Below, piece after piece: positions 51,322 through 59,842 of a stretch of DNA of 64,000 nt. Both the position numbers and the translations under genes were made by a program. The DNA comes from JBBREP01 sp963716525 (GTDB taxonomy: Bacteria; Actinomycetota; Acidimicrobiia; IMCC26256; PALSA-610): assembly GCA_963716525.1 (NCBI GenBank), contig OY970315.1:1860001-1924000 (forward strand). The letters are read 5' to 3'. The notes below the pieces were generated by a model, which was not told the DNA's origin, ran no database searches, and saw nothing but the letters and a program-made list of their open reading frames with translations. Every line of letters begins with the position of its first letter. Positions within the stretch are counted from its first letter, which is position 1.

Positions 51322-52858
51322 TTGACGTCGGGCCGATCCGTTGTCACCGTCGTGGGGCTCGGGCCGGCCGGTGCCGATCTGATCGTCCCCGCGGCGCGTG
51401 ACGCGATCGCCGCTGCGCCCCTGCGCTTTGTGCGCACCGCGCGGCATCCCGCGGTCGGCGAGCTCGAAGCAGCCGGCATCGTCTTCCGCAGCTTCGACGA
51501 CCGTTACGACACCGAGGACGACCTCGATCACGTGTACGCGTCGATTGTGGCCACGCTGCTCGACGCCGCGGTCGAGCACGGCGAGGTGCTGTACGCAGTG
51601 CCCGGCAATCCGGTCGTCGCGGAGCGCACGGTCACGCTGTTGCGGGCCGCCGCAGGCGGTGACGCCGCGCGCGGGTGTGGAGGTGTGTGTCGTTCCGGGT
51701 CTGTCGTTCACCGACCTCGCCTGGGCGCGATTGGGCGTGGATCCGCTCGACGGCGGTGCGGCCCGGGTGCTCGACGGTCGGGCCTTCTCGATCGACGCCG
51801 CGGGCGCGAGCGGCCGGTTGCTCATCGCGCAGTGCGACACGGCGCTCGTGCTGTCGGACGTGAAGCTCACGTTGCTCGAGGCGCTCGACGGTGATCATCC
51901 GGTGGTGGTGCTGCAGCGGCTCGGCCTCCCCGACGAGCGTGTCGAGACACTCGCGCTCGCCGATCTCGATCGCGCCGTCACGCCCGACCACCTCACGTCG
52001 GTGTACGTCGACATGGGCGGGCGTGCGGTGGCGCGCGAGCTCGAGGCGTTGTGGGAGCTCACGCTGCGGCTGCGCGGACCGGGAGGCTGCCCGTGGGATG
52101 CGAAGCAGACGCACCACTCGCTCGCCCGGCACACGCTCGAAGAGGCCTACGAGGTGGTCGAGGCGATCGAGGCGCTGCCTCCCGACGCACCGCGCGGTGT
52201 CGAGCCGTCGGAGGCCGTGGGGCCGCAGGCGCAGGCGGGCGGTGATGGTGACGCGTACGCCGCGCTCGAGGACGAGCTCGGCGACCTGCTGTTCCAGGTG
52301 ATGATCCACTCGGCACTCGCGCGCGAAGCGGGCGCGTTCACGGTGGCCGACGTCGCCGCCACGGTGCACGAGAAGCTCGTGCGGCGGCACCCGCACGTGT
52401 TCGGCACGGTCGAGGTCGAGGGCGCCGACGACGTCGTGCGCAACTGGGAGCAGATCAAGCAGGCCGAACAGGGTAGGGAGAGCCTCGTCGACGGGCTCCC
52501 CGAGTCGCTGCCGGCGCTGCTCTACACGCCGAAGCTCTACCGCAAGCTCGCGGTGGCCGGGCTCGACCCGGCCGACGACGATCCCGGCGTGTGGGTGCAC
52601 GACGCGATCGCACGGCTCGACCGCGCCGGCCCCGCCACGTTCAACGGCGCGGTGGGCGAGGCGCTGGCGGCCCTGGTGGCCGTCGCGCGCCGCGGCGACA
52701 TCGACGCCGAGTCGGCGCTGCGCGGCTTCGCGTCGCGCCTGCGCGACGACTTCCGGGCCCTCGAGCAGTCGCTGCGCGCCGACGGCACCGACATCGCCAC
52801 GGCCGAACCGGCGGCGGTGCGGGCCGCCTGGGAACGGATGCGCATCCCCGAGCGTTGA
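51322..52858 (+). CDS. mazG: Nucleoside triphosphate pyrophosphohydrolase MazG with tetrapyrrole-methylase domain (frameshifted)
   Basis: About 512 residues. The N-terminal half is a SAM-type tetrapyrrole methylase domain (VVTVVGLGPAGADL, YAVPGNPVVAERT, VCVVPGLSF), as in YabN. The C-terminal half is MazG, with LRGPGGCPWDAKQTHHSL, LEEAYEVVEAIEAL and EDELGDLLFQVMIHS binding magnesium, then RRHPHVFGTVEV. It should clear non-canonical NTPs. The frame breaks in a GC-rich run near 51665-51675, with one base gained or two lost between GGDAA and AGVEVC. The start TTG 51322 lies 3 nt after GAGGTC. It has the conserved place between mfd and eno. Confidence 0.88.
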
Positions 52859-52921
52859 CCACCGCTGAGACAAGATGGCTCGGCGGGGCCACGCAGCGCG
52901 TCGCCGGAAGGTGGTTGCACC

Positions 52922-53734
52922 ATGGCAGTGGTATTGGCGGTCGTGGGTGTCGTTGTCGTCGTACTCCTCGTCATCGCGGCCACCGGGTTCCGGGTGGTGC
53001 AGGAGTACGAGCGCGGTGTGATCTTCCGGCTTGGGCGTTGCGTCGGGGCGAAGGGGCCGGGGCTGTTCTACATCCTTCCGTTCCTCGACAAGATGCGCCG
53101 GGTCAACCTGCAGACCCAGGCGGTCGCGGTGGCGGCGCAGCAGGTGATCACGAAGGACAACGTCACCGTCGGCGTGGACGCGGTCGCGTACTTCCGCGTG
53201 GCCGACCCGGTCGCGTCGGTGATCCGGATCCAGAACTGGTATCAGGCCTCGCAGCTCGTGGCGCAGACCGCGCTGCGCTCGATCATCGGCCGCCACGAGC
53301 TCGACCAGTTGCTCGGTGAGCGCGACCGCATCAACAACGAGCTGCGCGTCGCGCTCGACGAGCAGACCGAGCCGTGGGGCGTGAGCGTCGAGAACGTCGA
53401 GATACGCGACGTGGGCCTGCCCGAGCAGATGCAGCGCGCCATGGCGCGCCAGGCGGAGGCCGAGCGCGAGCGGCGCGCCAAGGTGATCGCCGCCGACGGC
53501 GAGTTCCAGGCGTCGACCCGTCTCGCCGAGGCGGCCACCGCGATGTCGGTGAGCCCTGGCGCCATGCACCTGCGGACGCTGCAGACGATGGCGGAGATCG
53601 CGGTGGAGCACAACTCCACGATCATCTTCCCGATCCCCACCGAGATCCTCGGTTTGCTGCAGGGCGAGCGCGAGGCCCTGCTGCCGGCGCCACCCGCGCC
53701 CGAAGCGGGTGCCGCGGCCGGTTCGACCTCCTGA
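52922..53734 (+). CDS. Slipin/SPFH band 7 membrane protein
   Basis: A 270-residue stomatin-like protein. One N-terminal helix (VVLAVVGVVVVVLLVIAATG) anchors it. The SPFH domain follows with VQEYERGVIFRLGR, GPGLFYILPFLDKMRRVNL and a GVDAVAYFRVADPVASV core. A helical region with ARQAEAERERRAKVIAADGE drives oligomers. No NfeD partner is next to it. It may organise membrane microdomains. It lies between mazG and eno, where mycobacteria have lpqU. Confidence 0.92.
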   Translation: MAVVLAVVGVVVVVLLVIAATGFRVVQEYERGVIFRLGRCVGAKGPGLFYILPFLDKMRRVNLQTQAVAVAAQQVITKDNVTVGVDAVAYFRVADPVASVIRIQNWYQASQLVAQTALRSIIGRHELDQLLGERDRINNELRVALDEQTEPWGVSVENVEIRDVGLPEQMQRAMARQAEAERERRAKVIAADGEFQASTRLAEAATAMSVSPGAMHLRTLQTMAEIAVEHNSTIIFPIPTEILGLLQGEREALLPAPPAPEAGAAAGSTS

Positions 53735-53882
53735 CCTCTCGCCGGGCACAGTGAGGCCGGGGCGCGGCGACCCGCGCCCCGGGCGGCGACCGCCCGCCCC
53801 TCGTGACACGAGCGCCGGCGTATGCGGTCGCTCGCGGCGCCTGGGGGAGCGGCGCGACCGATACGAACACGCGTCGTAGTGG

Positions 53883-53911
53883 TCGACCTCACAACCACAA
53901 ACGTCTACATT
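53883..53911 (+). promoter_or_regulatory. Candidate promoter of the eno operon
   Basis: TCGACC (53883-53888), a 17-bp spacer and TACATT (53906-53911). This would give a leader of about 20 nt that holds the AGGAG Shine-Dalgarno at 53927-53931, 5 nt before GTG 53937. Eno is thus leadered, unlike many genes here. Confidence 0.45.
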
Positions 53912-53936
53912 CTCCACACCCGCAACAGGAGTATCA

Positions 53937-55220
53937 GTGAGCATCATCGAGGACGTCGTCGCGAGGGAGATCCTTGACTCCCGGGGCAATCCGACGGTCG
54001 AGGTCGAGGTCGAGCTCGACTCCGGGGCCCGGGGCCGGGCCGCGGTGCCGAGCGGCGCCAGCACGGGCGCGCACGAGGCGGTCGAGCTGCGCGACGGCGG
54101 CGAGCGCTACGGCGGCAAGGGCGTGCTGCAGGCCGTCGAGCACGTGAACGGCCCGATCCACGACGAGCTGTGCGGCGCGGTCGACGGCAGCGACCAGCGC
54201 GCCGTCGACGAGGCGTTGCTGCTGCTCGACGGTACGCCCGCCAAATCGAGGCTTGGCGCCAACGCGCTGCTCGGCGTGAGCCTCGCAGTGGCGCACGCGG
54301 CGGCGCTCGACCACGATGCACCGCTCTATCGCTACGTGGGCGGCGTCAACGCGCACGTGCTGCCGGTGCCGCTGATGAACGTGCTCAACGGCGGCGTGCA
54401 CGCCGATTCGAACGTCGACATGCAGGAGTTCATGCTCGCCCCGGTCGGTGCCGCGAGCTTCGGTGAGGCGCTGCGGTGGGGCGCCGAGACGTACCACGCG
54501 TTGAAGAAGCTGCTGCAGGGGCGCGGCCTGTCGACGGCGGTGGGCGACGAGGGCGGCTTCGCGCCGAACCTGCCGAGCAACGAGGAGGCCCTGAAGCTCC
54601 TCGTGGAAGCGATCGGCGCCGCGGGCTTCGAACCGGGCACGCAGCTCGCGATCGCGCTCGACCCCGCGTCGAGCGAGTATTTCGAGAACGGCCGCTACGA
54701 GCTGCGGGGCGAGGGCCGCAGCTTCGCGTCGGCGGAGATGGCCGACCATCTCGCCGGGCTGTGCGACCGTTACCCGATCGTCTCGATCGAGGACGGCATG
54801 GCCGAAGACGACTGGGACGGTTGGAGCGCGCTCACGGATCGCATCGGGGCACGCGTGCAGCTCGTGGGCGACGACATCTTCGTCACGAACACCGACCGCC
54901 TCTCGATGGGGATCGAGCGCCGCGTGGCGAACTCGATCCTCGTGAAGGTCAACCAGATCGGCACGCTCACCGAGACCCTCGACACGATGGCGCTCGCGTC
55001 GCGGGCCAAGTACACGTGCGTGATGTCGCATCGCAGCGGCGAGACCGAGGACACGACGATCGCCGATCTCGCGGTCGCGACGAACTGCGGGATGATCAAG
55101 ACCGGCGCACCGGCCCGCAGCGATCGGGTCGCGAAATACAACCAGCTGCTCCGCATCGAGCAGGATCTCGGTGACGCGGCCCGCTACAACGGGCGCGCGG
55201 CCTTCGCGGGGGCCGCCTGA
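53937..55220 (+). CDS. eno: Enolase
   Basis: A 427-residue glycolytic enzyme interconverting 2-phosphoglycerate and phosphoenolpyruvate. AREILDSRGNPTVEVEVEL, PSGASTGAHEAVELRDG, the metal sites in AIALDPAS, ISIEDGMAEDDW and LVGDDIFVTN, the catalytic Lys in ILVKVNQIGTLTE and SHRSGETEDTTIADLAV are all intact. ALDPAS has replaced the usual ALDxAA. It is co-transcribed with ftsB, 2 bp downstream. Confidence 0.97.
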   Translation: MSIIEDVVAREILDSRGNPTVEVEVELDSGARGRAAVPSGASTGAHEAVELRDGGERYGGKGVLQAVEHVNGPIHDELCGAVDGSDQRAVDEALLLLDGTPAKSRLGANALLGVSLAVAHAAALDHDAPLYRYVGGVNAHVLPVPLMNVLNGGVHADSNVDMQEFMLAPVGAASFGEALRWGAETYHALKKLLQGRGLSTAVGDEGGFAPNLPSNEEALKLLVEAIGAAGFEPGTQLAIALDPASSEYFENGRYELRGEGRSFASAEMADHLAGLCDRYPIVSIEDGMAEDDWDGWSALTDRIGARVQLVGDDIFVTNTDRLSMGIERRVANSILVKVNQIGTLTETLDTMALASRAKYTCVMSHRSGETEDTTIADLAVATNCGMIKTGAPARSDRVAKYNQLLRIEQDLGDAARYNGRAAFAGAA

Positions 55221-55222
55221 TC

Positions 55223-55540
55223 ATGTCGCAGTGGACGACGCGGGTGCGCGTGGTGGTCGTGTGCGTCCTTGCCGCGCTCGCGTTGTTCGTGTTCGTCTAC
55301 CCGACGCGCTCGCTCCTGTCGCAGGGTGACGACATCGGGCGTACCCGCCACGATCTCGCCTCGTTGCAGCAGCAGAACCGCAAGCTCCAGCTCGAGGTGC
55401 TGAAGCTTCGCACCCCGGCCGAGATCGAGCGGGTGGCGCGGCAGCGCTTCAGCCTCATCAAGCCGAACGAGCGGCTCTATGCCGTCGTGCCGGGCCGGCC
55501 CGGTGCGACCACGACCACCACGGCGGCGCTCGAACCCTGA
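55223..55540 (+). CDS. Septum formation initiator (FtsB/DivIC-like)
   Basis: A 105-residue protein with a short cytosolic N-terminus, one helix (VVVVCVLAALALFVFVYP) and an external coiled coil (HDLASLQQQNRKLQLEVLKL) with TPAEIERVARQRFSLIKPNE, the FtsB/DivIC pattern. It should act in the divisome with FtsL and FtsQ. The Thr-rich tail (TTTTTAALEP) is not conserved. Its place between eno and DUF501 is standard in Actinomycetota. Confidence 0.92.
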   Translation: MSQWTTRVRVVVVCVLAALALFVFVYPTRSLLSQGDDIGRTRHDLASLQQQNRKLQLEVLKLRTPAEIERVARQRFSLIKPNERLYAVVPGRPGATTTTTAALEP

Positions 55541-55563
55541 GCAGCCCGTTCGGGCGGCACCCG

Positions 55564-55569
55564 TACACT
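55564..55569 (+). promoter_or_regulatory. -10 box of a leaderless promoter for the DUF501/ppx pair
   Basis: TACACT is followed by 6 nt and GTG 55576. Confidence 0.45.
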
Positions 55570-55575
55570 GCGTCG

Positions 55576-56094
55576 GTGACCAGTGCCGACTTCGACATGG
55601 TTGCCGAGCAGCTCGGGCGGCCTCCGCTCGCCGGCTTCGAGGTGGTCGTGCGGCGCGCCGACGGCCGCCCGGTGGTCATCTGCAACGCCGCGTTCCTCGC
55701 CGACGGCACGCCGATGCCGACGCGCTACTGGCTCGTCGACCGCGCCCTCGTGGCCGAGGTCGCGCGACTCGAGTCGAGGGGTGGCGTGCGCGCCGCCGAG
55801 TGCGCCGTCGACGAGCAGGAGCTGGCCGACACACATCGCGCCTACGAGCACGAGCGCAACGCCGCGATCGGAGCGGGCGTGCCGGGGCCGCGGCCGAGCG
55901 GTGGCGTCGGCGGTACGCGCCAGGGCGTGAAGTGCCTCCACGCGCACTACGCATATTGGCTCGCGGGCGGTCGCGATCCGGTGGGCGCATGGGTGGCCGC
56001 CCACCTCGCCACCACCTCCCCCCACCCTCATGCGTCGTTTGGGTACCAAATAGCGGTCCCAAACGACGCATGCGCGATCGGGGGGGTTGGCTGA
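55576..56094 (+). CDS. DUF501 family protein carrying a palindromic repeat in its 3' end
   Basis: A 172-residue protein of the actinobacterial DUF501 family, whose role is unknown. It has MVAEQLGRPPLAGFEVVVR, a RADGRPVVICNAAFLADGTP region, TRYWLVDRALVAEV and the conserved GVKCLHAHYAYWLAGG. The natural end should lie near WVAAHL. Here the frame runs on through palindromic repeat copy 3, which adds HASFGYQIAVPNDACA, and ends at TGA 56092-56094, overlapping the ppx start as TGATG. The repeat (42 bp, a multiple of three) therefore became coding without breaking the gene. Start GTG 55576 lies 6 nt after TACACT. Confidence 0.9.
   Translation: MTSADFDMVAEQLGRPPLAGFEVVVRRADGRPVVICNAAFLADGTPMPTRYWLVDRALVAEVARLESRGGVRAAECAVDEQELADTHRAYEHERNAAIGAGVPGPRPSGGVGGTRQGVKCLHAHYAYWLAGGRDPVGAWVAAHLATTSPHPHASFGYQIAVPNDACAIGGVG
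56029..56072. repeat. 42-bp palindromic repeat, copy 3 of 3, inside a coding region
   Basis: The core at 56030-56071 is identical to copies 1 and 2. It is flanked by a C-rich run (56018-56024) and a G-rich run (56081-56086) that can extend the hairpin, and shares the right flank GCGCG with copy 2. It lies in frame in the last codons of the DUF501 gene, about 22 bp ahead of the ppx start, so a hairpin here could affect ppx translation. Confidence 0.9.
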
Positions 56095-57011
56095 TGCGGG
56101 TGGCCGCGGTCGACATGGGCACGAACTCCACCCGGCTCTTGATCGCCGACGTGGACGACGACCGCCTCCGCACGCTCGACCGGCGCATGCGGATCACCCG
56201 TCTCGGCCAGGGCGTCGACGCGGCGCGCCGCCTCCAGCCCGACGCCATCGACCGGGTCGTCACCGCGCTCGAGGAGTTCCACGGCGCGATCGACGAGCTC
56301 GGCGCCACCCACGTGCGCGCGGTCACCACCAGCGCGGCACGCGACGCGCAGAACTCTGCCGAGCTGCTCGACCGCTGCGAGGCGGCGCTCGGCGTGCGCC
56401 CCGAGGTGATCGCCGGCGCCGACGAGGGGCGCTTCTCGTTCCGGGGCGCGACGCTGGAGATCGCCGATCCTGGCCCGTATCTCGTCGTCGACATCGGTGG
56501 CGGCAGCACCGAGCTGATCGTGGGTGTCGACGGCCCCGAGGCCGTCGTGTCGCTCGACATCGGCTGCGTCCGGCTCACCGAACAGTTCCTGTGCGGCGAC
56601 CCGCCCGCGCCCGAGGAGCTCAGCAACGCGGTCGCGTACGTGCGCGACACGTTGAGCGACGCCGAACGGGTGCTGCCCGGCGTCGACGGCGTGAAGACGC
56701 TCGTGGGCCTGGCCGGCACCGTCTCCACGATGGCGGCGATCGAGCTGGGTATGGCCGAGTACGACCGCGACCTCGTGCATCACTTCCGGCTGCGGCGCGA
56801 GATGGTCGAGGAGCTCTTCCGCACGCTCGCCACCGAGACGCACGCGCAGCGCGCCCACAACCCGGGTCTCGATCCGGGCCGCGTCGACGTGATCGTGGGC
56901 GGCGTGCTCATCGCCGCGTGCGTGATGCGCCACTGGGGTTTCGACGAGATGCTGGTGTCGGAGTCCGACATCCTCGACGGCATCGCGCTGTCGATCCCGC
57001 CGTCGCCCTGA
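56094..57011 (+). CDS. Exopolyphosphatase / guanosine pentaphosphate phosphohydrolase (Ppx/GppA)
   Basis: A 305-residue protein of the short actinobacterial Ppx/GppA form with only the ASKHA ATPase-like core. VAAVDMGTNSTRLLIADV, RAVTTSAARDAQN, VDIGGGSTELIVGVDG and LAGTVSTMAAIELGM are the four phosphate-binding segments. It should cleave polyphosphate or pppGpp. ATG 56094 overlaps the DUF501 stop. Downstream, a CCCCC/GGGGG motif lies in the 24-bp gap to convergent orn. Confidence 0.93.
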   Translation: MRVAAVDMGTNSTRLLIADVDDDRLRTLDRRMRITRLGQGVDAARRLQPDAIDRVVTALEEFHGAIDELGATHVRAVTTSAARDAQNSAELLDRCEAALGVRPEVIAGADEGRFSFRGATLEIADPGPYLVVDIGGGSTELIVGVDGPEAVVSLDIGCVRLTEQFLCGDPPAPEELSNAVAYVRDTLSDAERVLPGVDGVKTLVGLAGTVSTMAAIELGMAEYDRDLVHHFRLRREMVEELFRTLATETHAQRAHNPGLDPGRVDVIVGGVLIAACVMRHWGFDEMLVSESDILDGIALSIPPSP

Positions 57012-57035
57012 CCCCCCTTGGGGGCGAGCGCCGGC

Positions 57036-57599
57036 TCACTCGGGTGGCTTGAGGATCGCCTCGCGGTAGTAGCGCAGCTCGGCGACGGATTCCCTGATGT
57101 CGTCGAGCGCGCGGTGGTGCTCGGATTTCGCCGGCTTGTTCTTGTAAGCCACCGGGTACCAGCGCCGGCACAGCTCCTTGAGCGACGACACGTCGATGCT
57201 GCGGTAGTGGAGGTAGTCGTCGATGTCGCGCAGGTACTCCGCGAGAAAGCGACGGTCGGTGCCGATGCTGTTGCCGCACAACGGCGTCGTGCCCGCCGCG
57301 GGCACATGGGTGCGGATGTAGGCGAGGACCTGCGCGCCCGCGGTGGCCAGGTCGACGGTGGATGCCGCGATCTCCTCGATGAGCCCCGACTTCGTGTGCA
57401 TCGTGCGCACGAAGTCGTCCATCCGGTCGAGTACCTCGGGCGGCTGGTGCACCACGAGGTCGATGCCGTCGTCGACCAGGTCCAGCTGGTCGTCGGTGAC
57501 GAGGCAGGCGATCTCCACGATCGTGTCGGTGCTCGGCTCGAGCCCCGTCATCTCGAGGTCGATCCAGACCAGTCGGTTGTCGTCGGCCGGTCGCGCCAT
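57036..57599 (-). CDS. orn: Oligoribonuclease
   Basis: A 187-residue DEDDh 3'-exonuclease that degrades two- to five-nucleotide RNAs and pGpG. LVWIDLEMTGL gives the first Asp/Glu pair, CGNSIGTDRRFL the second Asp, and HHRALDDIRESV the His and last Asp. HTKSGLIEEI is typical. ATG 57599 is preferred to GTG 57608 because TAATGT lies 7 nt before it, which would make the mRNA leaderless. Confidence 0.95.
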   Translation of the reverse strand: MARPADDNRLVWIDLEMTGLEPSTDTIVEIACLVTDDQLDLVDDGIDLVVHQPPEVLDRMDDFVRTMHTKSGLIEEIAASTVDLATAGAQVLAYIRTHVPAAGTTPLCGNSIGTDRRFLAEYLRDIDDYLHYRSIDVSSLKELCRRWYPVAYKNKPAKSEHHRALDDIRESVAELRYYREAILKPPE

Positions 57600-57606
57600 C
57601 GCCGTC

Positions 57607-57612
57607 ACATTA
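57607..57612 (-). promoter_or_regulatory. -10 box of a leaderless promoter for orn
   Basis: TAATGT on the minus strand is followed by 7 nt and ATG 57599. Confidence 0.45.
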
Positions 57613-57626
57613 GGTGTTCCGGCCGG

Positions 57627-59027
57627 TCACAGGTGGTTGAAGCCACCCGATTCCGCCTGCGTCATCGAGACGGCGCGCGGGTGTTGCGCGAAGTGGTCGA
57701 TCGCGCCGCGTATGTCGTCGAGGAGGAGCGACGCAAGGTCGCGCGTGACGCCCTGGCGGACAAGGATCCGCTGCACCGCCACGTCGGACGCTTCGCCGGT
57801 GAGCGTGTACGCCGGAACCTGCCAGCCGGTGGTGCGGAGCCGGTCGGCGAGGTCGTACAGCGTGTAACCGGGCGCGGCGCCCTCGGCGATGCACCACGTG
57901 ACGGTGGGGATGCCCGACGCCGGTTCGCTCGTGCACAGCAGCTCGAACGGCCCCAGCTTCGGGATCTCGGCGGCGAGCATCCGGCCGGTGTCGTAGCAGG
58001 CTTCGTGCACGCGCCGGTAGCCCTCCCGGCCGAGCCGCAGGAAGTTGTAATACTGCGCGATCACCTGCCCGGCCGGCCGGGAGAAGTTGATCTGGAACAC
58101 GGGCATGTCGCCGCCCAGGTAGTTCACGTGGAAGATCAGGTCGTCGGGCAGGTCGTCGGCGTCGCGCCAGATCACCCAACCCACACCGAGCGGCGCGAGT
58201 CCGAACTTGTGCCCCGACGCGCTGATCGACTTCACGCGTGGGAGGCGGAAGTCCCACACCACCTCCGGCGCGCAGAACGGCGCGGTGAAGCCGCCGCTCG
58301 CGGCGTCGACGTGGATCGGCACGTCGAGCCCGGTGCGCGCCTGCAGGTCGTCGAGTGCGGCGGAGAGCGCCTGCACGTCCTCGTAGACGCCCGTGTACGT
58401 GAGGCCGAGCGTCGGCACGACGAAGATCGTGTTCTCGTCGACGCGCTCGAGCATGTCGGCGGCGGTCATCGCGTAGGAGCCGTGGCGCATCGGGACTTCG
58501 CGCATCTCGATGTCCCAGTAACGCGCGAACTTGTGCCACACCACCTGCACCGCGCCGCAGACCATGTTCGGGCGGTCCGTGGGCTTGCCCGCCGCCACTC
58601 GGGCCGCGCGCCAACGCCACTTCGCGGCCATGCCGCCGAGCATGCAGGCCTCGGACGAGCCAATCGCCGACGCGCCCACGGTGTTCGCCGCGTGCGGCGC
58701 GTTCCACAAGTCGGCGAGCATGTGCACGCAACGCCGCTCGATCTCCGCGGTCTGCGGATATTCGTCCTTGTCGATCATGTTCTTGTCGATGGCGAGGGCC
58801 ATGAGCGCGCGCGCCTGCGGCTCCTCCCAGGTCTGGCAGAACGTGGCGAGGTTCTGCCGCGCGTTGCCGTCGAGCAGCAGCTCGTCGGACACGACCTGGT
58901 ACACGGTGTCGGGCTCGGTCTCTCCGTTCGGGAACCGGTACTTCGGCAGCGCGGTGGCGATGTTGCTGCGCGCGAAGAGGGGCTCCTCGAGCCGATCGCG
59001 CACGTGTTTGCGTTCGTGCAGCGGCAT
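57627..59027 (-). CDS. gadB: Glutamate decarboxylase
   Basis: A 466-residue PLP enzyme, exactly the length of E. coli GadB, that converts glutamate to GABA and uses up a proton. ALPKYRFPNGE, TVGASAIGSSEACMLGGMA, HVDAASGGFTAPF and the PLP Lys in SISASGHKFGLAPLGVGW are clear. The last residues (GGFNHL) include a His, as in the pH-gated E. coli form. ATG 59027 is chosen over an upstream start at 59114 because it fits the family length and TACGGT lies 7 nt before it. No GABA antiporter is adjacent. Confidence 0.94.
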   Translation of the reverse strand: MPLHERKHVRDRLEEPLFARSNIATALPKYRFPNGETEPDTVYQVVSDELLLDGNARQNLATFCQTWEEPQARALMALAIDKNMIDKDEYPQTAEIERRCVHMLADLWNAPHAANTVGASAIGSSEACMLGGMAAKWRWRAARVAAGKPTDRPNMVCGAVQVVWHKFARYWDIEMREVPMRHGSYAMTAADMLERVDENTIFVVPTLGLTYTGVYEDVQALSAALDDLQARTGLDVPIHVDAASGGFTAPFCAPEVVWDFRLPRVKSISASGHKFGLAPLGVGWVIWRDADDLPDDLIFHVNYLGGDMPVFQINFSRPAGQVIAQYYNFLRLGREGYRRVHEACYDTGRMLAAEIPKLGPFELLCTSEPASGIPTVTWCIAEGAAPGYTLYDLADRLRTTGWQVPAYTLTGEASDVAVQRILVRQGVTRDLASLLLDDIRGAIDHFAQHPRAVSMTQAESGGFNHL

Positions 59028-59034
59028 GCGCGCG

Positions 59035-59040
59035 ACCGTA
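59035..59040 (-). promoter_or_regulatory. -10 box of a leaderless promoter for gadB
   Basis: TACGGT on the minus strand, 7 nt before ATG 59027. Confidence 0.45.
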
Positions 59041-59115
59041 GCGGGTGAGATCGACGGCGCCCACTGGCCGGGCCGGGCCGCGAGGTACGGCGCCCATCCC
59101 GCGCGGGGACGCACC

Positions 59116-59121
59116 TAATCT
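59116..59121 (+). promoter_or_regulatory. -10 box of a leaderless promoter for the acetyltransferase
   Basis: TAATCT is followed by 6 nt and ATG 59128. Confidence 0.45.
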
Positions 59122-59127
59122 TGCCCA

Positions 59128-59742
59128 ATGGCGCGCCGCACCGAGCACCTCCAGCTGGTCGGGGCACGCGTCATGCTGCGGCCCCTCGAACCTGCTGACT
59201 GGGCCGCCTGGCGCGAGATCCGCATCCGCTGCCGCGTATGGCTCGAGCAGTGGGAGCCGCGCGGCGATCCCGGCGCGGCCGATCCCACCGTCGACCGTGA
59301 GGCGTTCCGCGCCCGCTGCAACGCGTGGGATCGCCAGCGTCACTTCGATGCCGCGTACGGATTCGGACTGTTCCTCAATGACGGCCGTCTGCTCGGCGAG
59401 GTGAGTCTCGGCAGCGTGCAGCGTGGCCCGTTCCAGACCGCGTACGTCGGTTATTGGATCGACGAGGCCGAAGCCGGCCACGGCTACGTGCCCGAAGGCG
59501 TGCTGCTGCTGCTGCGCTACTCGTTCGACGTGCTCGGGCTGCACCGCGTCGAGGCCGCGATCGTGCCGCGCAACACCGCGAGCCGGCGGGTTGCCGAGAA
59601 GCTCGGGATGCGGGAGGAGGGGATCGCGCGACGATTCCTGCAGATCCAGGGCGTCTACGAAGACCACATCCGCTACGCGCTCACCATGGAGGACTACCGC
59701 GAGCGCGAGACCGAGCTGCACGCGAAGTTCCTCGTCGCGTAG
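59128..59742 (+). CDS. GNAT acetyltransferase, RimJ/RimL type
   Basis: A 204-residue N-acetyltransferase of the group that acetylates ribosomal protein N-termini. LVGARVMLRPLEPADWAAWR begins the fold, GRLLGEVSLGSVQRG is the central sheet, YWIDEAEAGHGYVPEGVLLL the acetyl-CoA pyrophosphate region, and VEAAIVPRNTASRRVAEKLG with FLQIQGVYEDHIRYAL the C-terminal part. In mycobacteria a RimJ lies elsewhere. It is divergent from gadB. Confidence 0.9.
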   Translation: MARRTEHLQLVGARVMLRPLEPADWAAWREIRIRCRVWLEQWEPRGDPGAADPTVDREAFRARCNAWDRQRHFDAAYGFGLFLNDGRLLGEVSLGSVQRGPFQTAYVGYWIDEAEAGHGYVPEGVLLLLRYSFDVLGLHRVEAAIVPRNTASRRVAEKLGMREEGIARRFLQIQGVYEDHIRYALTMEDYRERETELHAKFLVA

Positions 59743-59842
59743 CGGCGCGCCGTCGCCGTGCGACCTCACCGCGCGAGCCGGTGCTCGCACCCTCGATGCT
59801 GGCGGCCGCCCGGGCGTCTGACGGGCGGAACCGATCTGCTCG

